Assembly (NCBI RefSeq): GCF_900156285.1
Contig: NZ_FTNC01000016.1
Coordinates: forward strand, 1-64,000
Direction: 5' to 3'
DNA from: Halanaerobium kushneri
GTDB taxonomy: Bacteria; Bacillota; Halanaerobiia; Halanaerobiales; Halanaerobiaceae
Length of the DNA stretch: 64,000 nt
Of this stretch, positions 16,837 through 25,168 are shown piece after piece. The notes beneath the pieces were generated by a model. It saw nothing but the letters and a program-made list of their open reading frames with translations. It made no database searches and had not been told where the DNA came from. The translations under genes were made by a program, and so were the position numbers. The number at the start of each line of letters is the position of its first letter. The stretch's first letter is position 1.

Positions 16837-18276
16837 TTATACCGCCTGTTTTTGAACCATTATTTCTTCTTCAAATTGAGTGCTGTTAATCTTTTTGATA
16901 TAAATACCCATAGTTACAACTGCAATTATAATTCCGGCTGTAACTGAGAAACTGTAAGGCAGCTGGAATCCCTCTGGTGCATAGAGAATATAGGTTGAAG
17001 AAACACCGGTCATAAAGAAAGCTGGAATAGAAGCAATCCAGTGGTTTTTACCATGTTTGGCAAGCCACATTGCTCCGGCCCATAATACAACCATAGCTAC
17101 TGTCTGATTTGACCAGGCAAAATAGCGCCATAAAGCATCAAAGTTGATCTGAGATAAGGCTCCCCCGACAATAAAAATTGGGATAGCAAGAATCAATCTA
17201 TTTTTAACAGATTTCTGTTCCAGTCCAAAAATATCAGATAGGGTTAATCGCACACTTCTAAAAGCAGTATCTCCAGAAGTAATTGGAGCTGCAATTACTC
17301 CAAGCATTGCCAATACTCCACCGACAACTCCCATCATTGTACCTGTAATTTCGTGAACAACTCCAGCCGGGCCACCAAGAGAAGCCAGAGCTTCATTTAA
17401 GCCGCCAGTTCCTTGGAAGAAAGTCATAGCTGCAGCTGCCCAGATTAAAGCAACAATACCCTCAGCAACCATAGCACCATAGAAAATTTTACGACCTTCT
17501 TTTTCATTTGTAGTACAGCGAGCCATAATTGGTGACTGGGTTGAATGGAAGCCACTGATTGCACCACAGGCAATGGTTACAAATAATAAGGGCCACATAG
17601 GTAATTCACCCGGATGCAGATTATTTAAAGCAATATTTGGAATGTTGTAATCTCCAAAGATCAAACCTCCCCCGACTCCCAGAGCCATAATTAAAAGTGC
17701 CAGTCCAAAGATAGGATATAATTTACCAATAATCTTGTCTACCGGTAGGAAAGTTGCAATAAAGTAGTAGCCAAGAATGATTATCAACCAGACATTAACT
17801 CCCATAAAACCCGGTGTTAGATTTGATAAAAGTAAAGCTGGTCCGGTCATGAAAACTGTTCCAACTAAAACCAGAAGTACAATACTAAAGACTCTCATGA
17901 TCTGTCTGATTGTGTCCCCAAGATTTTCCCCGATAATCTCAGAAATTGAAGCTCCTCCCGAGCGAATAGAAAGCATTCCAGAAAGATAATCGTGGACACC
18001 ACCAGCAAAAATCGTACCAAATACTATCCAGAGAAAAGCAGTTGGTCCCCATAAGGCACCGGCAATTGCTCCAAAAATTGGTCCCAGGCCGGCTATGTTT
18101 AAAAACTGAATTAAAAATGCCTTTTTCCAGTCCATTGCCATGTAGTCCACACCATCTTCCATTGTCACAGCAGGTGTCTCCCGTTTTTCTTCGGAACCAA
18201 AAATTCTGTCAACAATTTTCCCGTATGTAAAATACCCAATAATTAAAACAGCTAAAGAAATAAGAAAAGATGCCAT
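16837..18276 (-). CDS. cstA: CstA-family carrier (carbon starvation protein, likely pyruvate/peptide uptake)
   Basis: Polytopic inner-membrane protein with about a dozen hydrophobic segments. The N-terminus carries the CstA hallmark DGVDYMAMDWKKAFLIQFLNIAGLGPIFGAIAGALWG (first part, residues 42-78), then GGVHDYLSGMLSIRSGG and SGFHSTQSPIMARC. At 479 aa it is shorter than E. coli CstA/BtsT (about 700 aa), a short form seen in anaerobic Firmicutes. Known CstA/BtsT members import pyruvate or peptides. The upstream LytS/LytR pair parallels BtsSR-btsT, which supports pyruvate, but the substrate is inference. Confidence 0.9.
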   Translation of the reverse strand: MASFLISLAVLIIGYFTYGKIVDRIFGSEEKRETPAVTMEDGVDYMAMDWKKAFLIQFLNIAGLGPIFGAIAGALWGPTAFLWIVFGTIFAGGVHDYLSGMLSIRSGGASISEIIGENLGDTIRQIMRVFSIVLLVLVGTVFMTGPALLLSNLTPGFMGVNVWLIIILGYYFIATFLPVDKIIGKLYPIFGLALLIMALGVGGGLIFGDYNIPNIALNNLHPGELPMWPLLFVTIACGAISGFHSTQSPIMARCTTNEKEGRKIFYGAMVAEGIVALIWAAAAMTFFQGTGGLNEALASLGGPAGVVHEITGTMMGVVGGVLAMLGVIAAPITSGDTAFRSVRLTLSDIFGLEQKSVKNRLILAIPIFIVGGALSQINFDALWRYFAWSNQTVAMVVLWAGAMWLAKHGKNHWIASIPAFFMTGVSSTYILYAPEGFQLPYSFSVTAGIIIAVVTMGIYIKKINSTQFEEEIMVQKQAV

Positions 18277-18334
18277 AAAAATATAACCCCCTATAAGTTT
18301 TTTTAATACATTCTAATTATATCTGGATCCGGGG

Positions 18335-18364
18335 ATTATAAAAGCTTTTTTAACTGAATTGCAA
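18335..18364 (-). promoter_or_regulatory. Candidate cstA promoter
   Basis: Read on the minus strand: TTGCAA (18364-18359), 18-bp spacer, TATAAT (18340-18335), about 60 bp before the cstA start. This would allow cstA to be transcribed separately from lytSR. Confidence 0.5.
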
Positions 18365-18384
18365 AAATATTATACTCAATTACA

Positions 18385-19152
18385 TTATTTAAGATTTAAG
18401 AGTTTATTAATTTGATCAACTTTAGAACGGCTAACCGGTATTTTGTGTTCTGAGTAATCTTCCATTAAGACCTGATATTTACCTTTAAACCAGGGAATAA
18501 CAGCCTTAATGTATTTTAAATTAACAATATAGCTTTTGTGAATTCGAAAAAATTGCTCAGGCAGCATCCGCTCTAACTCCTTTAGTTGAAAGCCAGTCAT
18601 ATAAGAATTTTTGTGGCAGTGAGCCCAAACTTTTTTCTCTCTGGTAGAAAAATAATAGATATCTTTAAAATCAAGCATTAAATAATAATCTTTTTCCATA
18701 ACAGCAATTTTGTTTAAAGATTTGTCTCTTTTGTCGGGTCTTATGCTGGCAAATAAGTTTTCCAGCTGTTGATTTATGTTATTATTTTGTTTAATTTCTT
18801 TTTTTATTTTTATCAGGCTTTCTTTAAAACGCTGATCACTGATTGGTTTTAAAAGATAATCGACTGCTGCCAGCTGAAAGGCTTCTACGGCATATTCATC
18901 ATAAGCGGTGGTAAAAACAATATAAGGAGAATTCTTTTTCTCTTTTAGTATTCTGGCTATTTCCATACCACTGATACCCGGAATTTTGATATCTAAAAAA
19001 AGCAGATCTACCTGATTTTTATTTAAAATTTCTAGAGCCTTTTTACCATCCCCTGCTTCAAATAGGACCTTAAAATCTTTTTCTTGATTTATTAAGTATT
19101 TTATTTCTTCTCTAGCTGGTTTTTCATCTTCTACAATCATTGTTTTGATCAT
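18385..19152 (-). CDS. LytTR-family response regulator
   Basis: Receiver domain (phospho-acceptor D54 in LLFLDIKIPGISG; KP in LLKPISDQRF) followed by a C-terminal LytTR DNA-binding domain (about 145-255; FRIHKSYIVNLKYIKAVIPW, KIPVSRSKVDQINKLL). ATG at 19152 overlaps the last base of the lytS stop, so the pair is translationally coupled. A TTG three bases upstream is an alternative. It likely activates the adjacent cstA gene. Confidence 0.92.
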   Translation of the reverse strand: MIKTMIVEDEKPAREEIKYLINQEKDFKVLFEAGDGKKALEILNKNQVDLLFLDIKIPGISGMEIARILKEKKNSPYIVFTTAYDEYAVEAFQLAAVDYLLKPISDQRFKESLIKIKKEIKQNNNINQQLENLFASIRPDKRDKSLNKIAVMEKDYYLMLDFKDIYYFSTREKKVWAHCHKNSYMTGFQLKELERMLPEQFFRIHKSYIVNLKYIKAVIPWFKGKYQVLMEDYSEHKIPVSRSKVDQINKLLNLK

Positions 19153-20858
19153 CAATTGGCTTTTCTCCTCTCAAAAAGAAATTCTTTTGGGATTTTAATT
19201 ATATTTTTTGTACCTGATTTGGAGTCTGATTCGATTTTAAAATTAGCTCTGCTGCCGTAAATGGAGTTCAGTCTTTCTATGACATTGTTCAGGCCAATTC
19301 GGTCATTTTGGCCTGCAAAAATAGCTTTTATCTTTTCTTTTTCGATTCCACTTCCACTGTCAGATACTGTGATAATTAAATTTTGATCATTTTCCACAGC
19401 CGAAATAATTATTTTCCCACCTTTTTCTTGGGGATGGATTCCGTGTTTAATAGAGTTTTCAATTAGAGGCTGAATGATAAAAGGAGGAATTACAGTGTCC
19501 ATTAATTCAGCACTGATTTTCCATTCAACTGCAAGTCTTTTATCAAGTCTGGCTTTTTCGATACTCAAATAGTCACGGCAGAATTCAATTTCTTCTGCCA
19601 GAGTTATCTGGTGAACATCTCTTTTTAAAGTTCTTCTAAAAATACCGGCCAGTTTGATTAAAAGTTCTCGGGCCTGGTCAGGTTTTGTTCTACAGGAAGC
19701 AGCAATTGCATTTAGAGAATTAAAAAGAAAATGCGGGTTGATCTGAGCCTGCAGGGCTTTTAATTCTGCTTCACTTTTTAATTCTGCCTGTTTGGAAAGT
19801 TTGGCCAGTTTAATCTGTGTTGCCAGCAGATCGGCGATTCCTTCAGCCAGTTTAATATCTAAAACAGTAATTTTTTCTTTGCTGCGGTACAGTTTAAGCA
19901 GACCGTAAACACTATCCTTTATTTTGAGAGGGGTTATAACAGCATCTGTTAGCTGACAGTTATTATGATTACAATTAATATCTTTTTTATGATCGACAAG
20001 AATTGTCTTTTTTTCCTGCATTGCTCTGTGGCTGGCTTCAGTTTTTATTTTTTCTCCCCTACGGTGATGGTCTGCACCGAGGCCGGAGAAAGCCAGAATT
20101 TTTTCGGTGTCTGTAATTGCAACTGCATCTACCTGACTTTCCTTTTTAATCATAGAAATTATCTTGGCTGCAGAGTCTGAGTCAAGACCATTCTGCAGTA
20201 AAGGCAGTGAACGGTCAGCAATAGAGAGAACTTTTTCTGCCTGTAAAGCTCTTATTTTTTGGTTATCTTCTTTAACTTTGTTTAAAATACTAATAAAAAT
20301 TGAGATTCCCAGACTGTTGCTTAAAATCATGGGAATAGCAATAATACCTACCAGTTCCAGAGCCAGATTTAAGGGGCGGCTGAAAATTATAACAATTATC
20401 ATCTCAATAGTTAGAGCAGCAGCACCAATTAAAAAACCATTTTTAAAATTTATTTCATTTTTTTTATATTTTTTGTGAAATAGCCCTCCAATTAAGCCAG
20501 TAGTGGTAGTACCAATTGCACAGGCGAGAGCAGTAAACCCTCCCAGAGAAAATCGGTGCAGTCCTGCTATTAAACCGGCGCTCATTCCTACTAATGGTCC
20601 ACCTAGAAGACCGGCCATTAAAGCACCGATGGCTCTAATATTTGCATAAGCATCCATAATAATAATACCAAGAAAGGTACCCAAAATGGAAAGCACGGCA
20701 AAAAAGATAGTTAAAAATATTTTTTCATAACGATTAAAATTCTCTGAAAAAACGTGTTTAACACTGCTGAGACGGCTTAAAATATAGGCAAAAGTTACTA
20801 TTACACTCATACTTTTAAATAAAGTAAATAATAATTCCAGGATTCTGTTGTTATACAT
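19152..20858 (-). CDS. LytS-type sensor histidine kinase
   Basis: N-terminal 5TM-LytS sensor (five to six hydrophobic segments, about residues 1-190, with AIGALMAGLLGGPLVGMSAG and GLIAGLHRFSLGG), then a GAF domain (about 215-350), a His_kinase segment with H376 in NPHFLFNSLNA, and an HATPase domain (NSIKHGIHP; DSGSGI). Length 568 aa. BtsS and YpdA of this family sense pyruvate; the same is inferred here from linkage to cstA. ATG behind AAAGGAG. Confidence 0.93.
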   Translation of the reverse strand: MYNNRILELLFTLFKSMSVIVTFAYILSRLSSVKHVFSENFNRYEKIFLTIFFAVLSILGTFLGIIIMDAYANIRAIGALMAGLLGGPLVGMSAGLIAGLHRFSLGGFTALACAIGTTTTGLIGGLFHKKYKKNEINFKNGFLIGAAALTIEMIIVIIFSRPLNLALELVGIIAIPMILSNSLGISIFISILNKVKEDNQKIRALQAEKVLSIADRSLPLLQNGLDSDSAAKIISMIKKESQVDAVAITDTEKILAFSGLGADHHRRGEKIKTEASHRAMQEKKTILVDHKKDINCNHNNCQLTDAVITPLKIKDSVYGLLKLYRSKEKITVLDIKLAEGIADLLATQIKLAKLSKQAELKSEAELKALQAQINPHFLFNSLNAIAASCRTKPDQARELLIKLAGIFRRTLKRDVHQITLAEEIEFCRDYLSIEKARLDKRLAVEWKISAELMDTVIPPFIIQPLIENSIKHGIHPQEKGGKIIISAVENDQNLIITVSDSGSGIEKEKIKAIFAGQNDRIGLNNVIERLNSIYGSRANFKIESDSKSGTKNIIKIPKEFLFERRKAN

Positions 20859-20917
20859 ACTGCACTCCTTTAAAAAGACTGATATTTTTATAAATAAATT
20901 AATAATTATCTAAGTAA

Positions 20918-20946
20918 ATAATACTACAATAAATTTACTTATTCAA
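20918..20946 (-). promoter_or_regulatory. Candidate lytSR promoter
   Basis: Minus strand TTGAAT (20946-20941), 17-bp spacer, TATTAT (20923-20918), about 60 bp before the lytS start. Confidence 0.5.
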
Positions 20947-21033
20947 ATAGTGGAAAAAATTGCTGGTTTTTGATAAAGGTTTGTAACTAAATTTGACTAT
21001 AAGCAGCTTTTAAATGCCTGAAATTATAAGCGA

Positions 21034-21062
21034 TTGCTATTAAGCAACTGACTTGATATAAT
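21034..21062 (+). promoter_or_regulatory. Promoter of the cation efflux gene
   Basis: TTGCTA (21034-21039), 17-bp spacer, TATAAT (21057-21062), 58 bp before the ATG. No obvious metal operator was found around it. Confidence 0.6.
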
Positions 21063-21119
21063 TAAATTTAAAGTAAATAATTGATAAAATTTAGTTTTAT
21101 ATATTCTGGAGGGATAAGA

Positions 21120-22001
21120 ATGAGTGAAGAAAAGACTCGTTATGAGTCGGGTAGAAGGATTTCTATAATAAGTCTAATCAGTAATAGTTTACTTGCTTTG
21201 TTAAAGATATTGATTGGTTTTTTTGCCAGCAGTACAGCTTTGATTGCAGATGGTTTTCATTCTGTTTCGGATATGGCTTCTACAATTATTGTAATGATCA
21301 GTATAAAATTTTCGGAGACTCCGGCTGATAAAAATCATCCCTATGGACACGAAAAAGCTGAAGCTCTTGGGACAAATATTCTGGCTGTTATTTTAATCTT
21401 AACGGCTGTTTTTCTTGGCCGGGATGCATTTTTGACAATATTAAGTGGAAACATAGCTGAACCGGGAAGTTGGGCACTGGTTGCAGCATTTATTTCTATA
21501 GTTGTGAAAGAAATTCTTTATCGTTATACAATTAAAATAGGTAGGGAAATAAAAAGTAAGGGTCTGATTGCAGATGCTCATCATCACCGTTCTGATGCTT
21601 TTTCATCTATTGCAGCTCTGATCGGTATTGGTGGCGCCAAACTGGGTTTTAGATTTCTTGATCCTCTTGCTGGTCTGGTAGTGGCATTTTTAATTTTAAA
21701 AGTTGGTTATGAGATAATGCGGGACACATCCTATGAATTAATGGACGGCAGGCCTGCCAGAGAGAAAATTGAGGAAATTAGAGAACTGGCAGACTCGATT
21801 GAAGGGGTAATGGGAATTTATGATATTAAATTGCGCAGTTATGGCCCCAGTTATATTGTAGATTTAAAGATTGTTGTCAAGGATCAGCTCTCTGTAGTTG
21901 AGGGACACAATATAGCCTGTCAGGTGGAGAATGAAATTATCGATAATAGTGATAATATTAAAGATGTAATGGTTCATGTCGATCCAGCTTCTATCCATTA
22001 A
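21120..22001 (+). CDS. Cation diffusion facilitator family efflux transporter
   Basis: Membrane protein exporting divalent metal (Zn, Fe, Mn, Co or similar). Metal-site motifs are IADGFHSVSDMAS in TM2 and ADAHHHRSDAFSS in TM5; the DGFH..D and H..RSD pattern fits the CDF family. The cytoplasmic C-terminal domain follows (about 205-290, with HVDP). The ATG at 21120 behind GGAGGG is preferred over an upstream in-frame start at 21081, giving 293 aa. It has its own promoter and is followed after 43 bp by the HD-GYP gene. Confidence 0.92.
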   Translation: MSEEKTRYESGRRISIISLISNSLLALLKILIGFFASSTALIADGFHSVSDMASTIIVMISIKFSETPADKNHPYGHEKAEALGTNILAVILILTAVFLGRDAFLTILSGNIAEPGSWALVAAFISIVVKEILYRYTIKIGREIKSKGLIADAHHHRSDAFSSIAALIGIGGAKLGFRFLDPLAGLVVAFLILKVGYEIMRDTSYELMDGRPAREKIEEIRELADSIEGVMGIYDIKLRSYGPSYIVDLKIVVKDQLSVVEGHNIACQVENEIIDNSDNIKDVMVHVDPASIH

Positions 22002-22044
22002 AATTGAGCAACAGATTTGAATTAATACAGGGGAGAATAAAATT

Positions 22045-23886
22045 TTGTTAAAAATAGTTATAGTTATAAATGATGTAATAGAAAAAAATAAAGTCAAATC
22101 ACATCTTAATCGTGCTAAAAGAAAGTTCACCGGGATAGAATTTGAACTGGTAAAGGAGTTTGATGATAACCGTCAGGCTGTAAATTTTCTTTATCAGAAT
22201 CCTGATATTGATATTTTGATTATTGAAAATGCAATAGGAGAAATTTTTTCTGGAATTGATTTAATCACTCTTGCAGAGAGTGAATTTCCAAATACTGGCG
22301 TAATTCTTTTAACTGGACCCGGTGAAGAACTAAATTTAGAGCAGTGTAGTGTTAATAATTTGCATTCCATAATCAAAAAAAGAGAAGATTACAGGATTTT
22401 TAAAGAAAATCTACTGCTGGCTCTTTTAAAACAGCGTCTAAAAAATAAAGAGCAGAGAAAAGAAAAAGAAAGATTAAATGATTACCGAACAATTATTGAT
22501 CATACACATGATGCTATTTTTTTACTTGAAGTTGACTGTGATGAAAATATCTATTATAAAAGAATTAATGGTACTCATCAGCGCTTAACCGCTATGAGTA
22601 ATGAAGAAATTAAAGGGAAAAAAGCGGAAGAAATTTTTAAGGAAGAGGTAGCTCAGAAACTGGAAGCAAATTACCGGCGATGTTTGCGCAAAAAAAGCCG
22701 GATAAATTATACAGAGAAAATCAAGTTTCCGGCCGGTAAAAAATTCTGGCAAACCACTTTATATCCAGTTGTAAGAAACGGAAGAGTAGAAGAAATAGTG
22801 GGTGCTTCTTATGATATTACTGATATGGAAGCTAAGCAGCAGAGATTGGATTATATGAAAAGACATGACAGGCTGACCGGTCTTTATAACAAAGAATATT
22901 TTAATCAGTTATTTGAAGAATTAAATAAAAATGAAAAAGATGATTTAGCCTTAATCATGCTCAATGTTGAGAACTTTCATTTAATAAATAAGATTTTTAG
23001 CTGTCAAAAGGGAGATCAGATTCTAAAAGAAATTGCTTCCATCCTGGCTCAAATTTCGGATAGTAATAAAATAGCAGCTCATCTATGTGCAGATCATTTT
23101 GCAGTCATTTTGAAAAATCAGAGTTTGCTTGAAATAGAAGACACTCTTAATTTTATCAAAAAAGAAGTGGCAAAACTTAATATTAAAGGGATTTATATTG
23201 ATGTTGATGCAGTATTTCTTGAAAAAACAAATGATAAAATTAGTGCCCGAGATTTTTTTAATGATGGAGTTGCAAAAATTAATTTAAAGAGATATAAAAC
23301 AAGTAAGGAAAGTAATTTTTACTGTTCTTTAGTAAATTATATAAAGAAGGATAATTATAAAAAACTGAGACAGAATAATCAACTCATAGAATTAACTCGA
23401 GAAACTGCAGATTTTTTTGAATTAAGTAAACAGGAAAAGAAAAAAATGATGCTTTTAGCCGGCCATCATGATCTTGGCAAACTGGCTCTGGACAAGAATA
23501 TTCTTAAAAAAGGTGAAAAATTTACGGCTAAAGAATGGCATGAGTATCAAAAGCACGTTCTGATTTCTGCAAATTTTGTTAGTTACTATCATGATCTGGC
23601 TGAAATAACAAATTTAGTATTAGCCCATCATGAACATTTTGATGGTACAGGCTGGCCTAAAGGTTTAAAAGGGGAAGAAATACCTTATTTAAGCAGGCTG
23701 TTTGCAGTAATTAATTTTTATAGCAATTTAAATTCAAATCTATATTTCCCTTTACTTCAAAATAAGTATTATTTTGGAGCTTTAGAAGACAGAGAAATTA
23801 TAAAAGAGTTAAAATATTACCAGGGAAAACTTTTTGATCCCCAAATTGTGGATAAATTTATTTTATTCCTTAAAGACCTGGATTGA
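22045..23886 (+). CDS. Degenerate receiver-PAS-degenerate GGDEF-HD-GYP protein
   Basis: 613 aa. Residues 1-120 resemble a receiver but the phospho-acceptor region reads LIIENAIGEIF, with no Asp. A PAS domain follows (about 150-270). A GGDEF-fold domain (about 275-410) has CADHFAVIL instead of GGDEF, so no cyclase activity is expected. The C-terminal HD-GYP domain (about 430-613) has HHDLGK (H475-D476), HHEHFDGTGWP (H528-H529, D533-P538) and GEEIP, suggesting c-di-GMP phosphodiesterase. However, the usual Asp near the end of the motif is Asn in AVINFYSNL, so activity is uncertain. TTG start behind GGGGAG. Confidence 0.85.
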   Translation: MLKIVIVINDVIEKNKVKSHLNRAKRKFTGIEFELVKEFDDNRQAVNFLYQNPDIDILIIENAIGEIFSGIDLITLAESEFPNTGVILLTGPGEELNLEQCSVNNLHSIIKKREDYRIFKENLLLALLKQRLKNKEQRKEKERLNDYRTIIDHTHDAIFLLEVDCDENIYYKRINGTHQRLTAMSNEEIKGKKAEEIFKEEVAQKLEANYRRCLRKKSRINYTEKIKFPAGKKFWQTTLYPVVRNGRVEEIVGASYDITDMEAKQQRLDYMKRHDRLTGLYNKEYFNQLFEELNKNEKDDLALIMLNVENFHLINKIFSCQKGDQILKEIASILAQISDSNKIAAHLCADHFAVILKNQSLLEIEDTLNFIKKEVAKLNIKGIYIDVDAVFLEKTNDKISARDFFNDGVAKINLKRYKTSKESNFYCSLVNYIKKDNYKKLRQNNQLIELTRETADFFELSKQEKKKMMLLAGHHDLGKLALDKNILKKGEKFTAKEWHEYQKHVLISANFVSYYHDLAEITNLVLAHHEHFDGTGWPKGLKGEEIPYLSRLFAVINFYSNLNSNLYFPLLQNKYYFGALEDREIIKELKYYQGKLFDPQIVDKFILFLKDLD

Positions 23887-24029
23887 GTGGATAATTACAG
23901 CTCAGACGACAGTTATCCACAAACTACCCACAAAACAGGTGTTTTATCCACAGTTGTTAACAATTAATCAACAAAAATTGTGGATTAAATACCGCAGTTA
24001 CCAACAACTTATCCACAAATTGTGGATAT
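23886..24029. promoter_or_regulatory. DnaA-box cluster
   Basis: Seven DnaA-box-like 9-mers in 144 bp. Three are perfect TTATCCACA (23913-23921, 23944-23952, 24009-24017). Three have one mismatch on the opposite strand (23886-23894, 23979-23987, 24021-24029). One has two mismatches (23924-23932). The last two form the inverted pair ATCCACAA-A-TTGTGGAT. A very AT-rich stretch follows (24030-24100). This may be a DnaA titration/regulatory cluster, or less likely a replication origin; dnaA and dnaN are not nearby. Confidence 0.8.
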
Positions 24030-24118
24030 TAAAAATGATTATTATTTATAATAAGCTTAAATAAATTTTATTCAGAAGCAAATCAGATTTAAAATATAAA
24101 ATTTATAAGGAGGTTAAA

Positions 24119-25168
24119 ATGAGAAAATTTTCGCGAATTAAATCAAGTGAGATTGGTCATACTCCTGGAACTTTGCATGGAATTGAAGAAGAAATCAATG
24201 CCGAAATAGAAATAATTCAGTTTAATGAAGAAACAGTAAAAAGAAAAGCTACTGAAAAATTCACACTTTCTTTAATTGAGTCAGGTTTTATAAACTGGAT
24301 CAATATTACTGGAATTCATGATGTTGAACTTGTTAAAGAAGTAGGAGAAGCGATTGATCTGCATCCACTAACATTAGAGGATATTACAAACACCAGACAG
24401 CGTCCAAAAAAGGAAGAATTTGATAATTATATTATTACAATTCTCGATATGTTAAGCTATCAGGGAGAATATATCCAGTCAGAACAGGTAAGTTTAATTT
24501 TGCTGGAAAATACAATTATCACTTTTCAGGAAGCTCATGGTGATGATTTTAATCCTGTGCGAGTTAGAATAGAAGAAAATAAAGGCCAGATTAGAAAAAA
24601 AGGTGCAGACTATTTATATTATGCTTTACTTGATGCAATAGTAGATAATTATTTTAATATTTTAGAAAGAAATGAAGAGGTATTGGAAGATTTAGATGAC
24701 CTGGTAGTTGCAGCTAAAACTGGCCCTGATACTTTAGAGATAATTCAGAACTTAAAACAGGAAATTGTTTTTCTCCGTAAAACTATCTGGCCTTTAAACA
24801 CGATTTTTGGTAATCTTTACCGGGTTGAATCACCTTTATTGTCTAAAGAAACCGACTATTATTTGCGTGATGTGTATGATCATATTGGTCAGTTGATGGA
24901 TGAAATTGATGTGGCGCGTGATATGCTTTCCAGTATGCTGGATATTTATCTTTCTAATAAAAGTAACAAAATGAATGAGGTCATGCAGTTTTTAACCGTA
25001 ATTTCAACAATTTTTATTCCCCTAACGTTTATTGCCGGAGTCTATGGAATGAATTTTAAATTTATGCCGGAGCTTGATTACAAAATTGCCTATCCTGCGG
25101 TAATGTTCTTAATGTTAATTATTGCAGTGGTGCAGTTAATTTATTTTAAGAGGAAAAAATGGCTTTAG
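24119..25168 (+). CDS. corA: Magnesium/cobalt transporter CorA
   Basis: Pentameric Mg2+ channel family. It has a large cytoplasmic N-terminal domain rich in acidic helices (NLKQEIVFLRKTIWPL, ML.IYLSNKSNKMNEVMQFLTV), then two C-terminal membrane helices with the signature YGMNF (G310-M311-N312) between them and a basic KRKKW tail. Length 349 aa is typical. ATG behind AAGGAGG. It overlaps the next gene by 10 bp, so the two are co-translated. The DnaA-box cluster forms its upstream region. Confidence 0.94.
   Translation: MRKFSRIKSSEIGHTPGTLHGIEEEINAEIEIIQFNEETVKRKATEKFTLSLIESGFINWINITGIHDVELVKEVGEAIDLHPLTLEDITNTRQRPKKEEFDNYIITILDMLSYQGEYIQSEQVSLILLENTIITFQEAHGDDFNPVRVRIEENKGQIRKKGADYLYYALLDAIVDNYFNILERNEEVLEDLDDLVVAAKTGPDTLEIIQNLKQEIVFLRKTIWPLNTIFGNLYRVESPLLSKETDYYLRDVYDHIGQLMDEIDVARDMLSSMLDIYLSNKSNKMNEVMQFLTVISTIFIPLTFIAGVYGMNFKFMPELDYKIAYPAVMFLMLIIAVVQLIYFKRKKWL

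Noticed and set aside
16717-16947. 76-codon + strand ORF after feoB
   Set aside because: Overlaps the bidirectional terminator and the antisense of cstA; no ribosome site or recognisable family.
23834-24064. 76-codon open frame over the DnaA-box cluster
   Set aside because: Starts inside the HD-GYP gene in another frame, no family resemblance, and its codons are made of the repeated TTATCCACA boxes.
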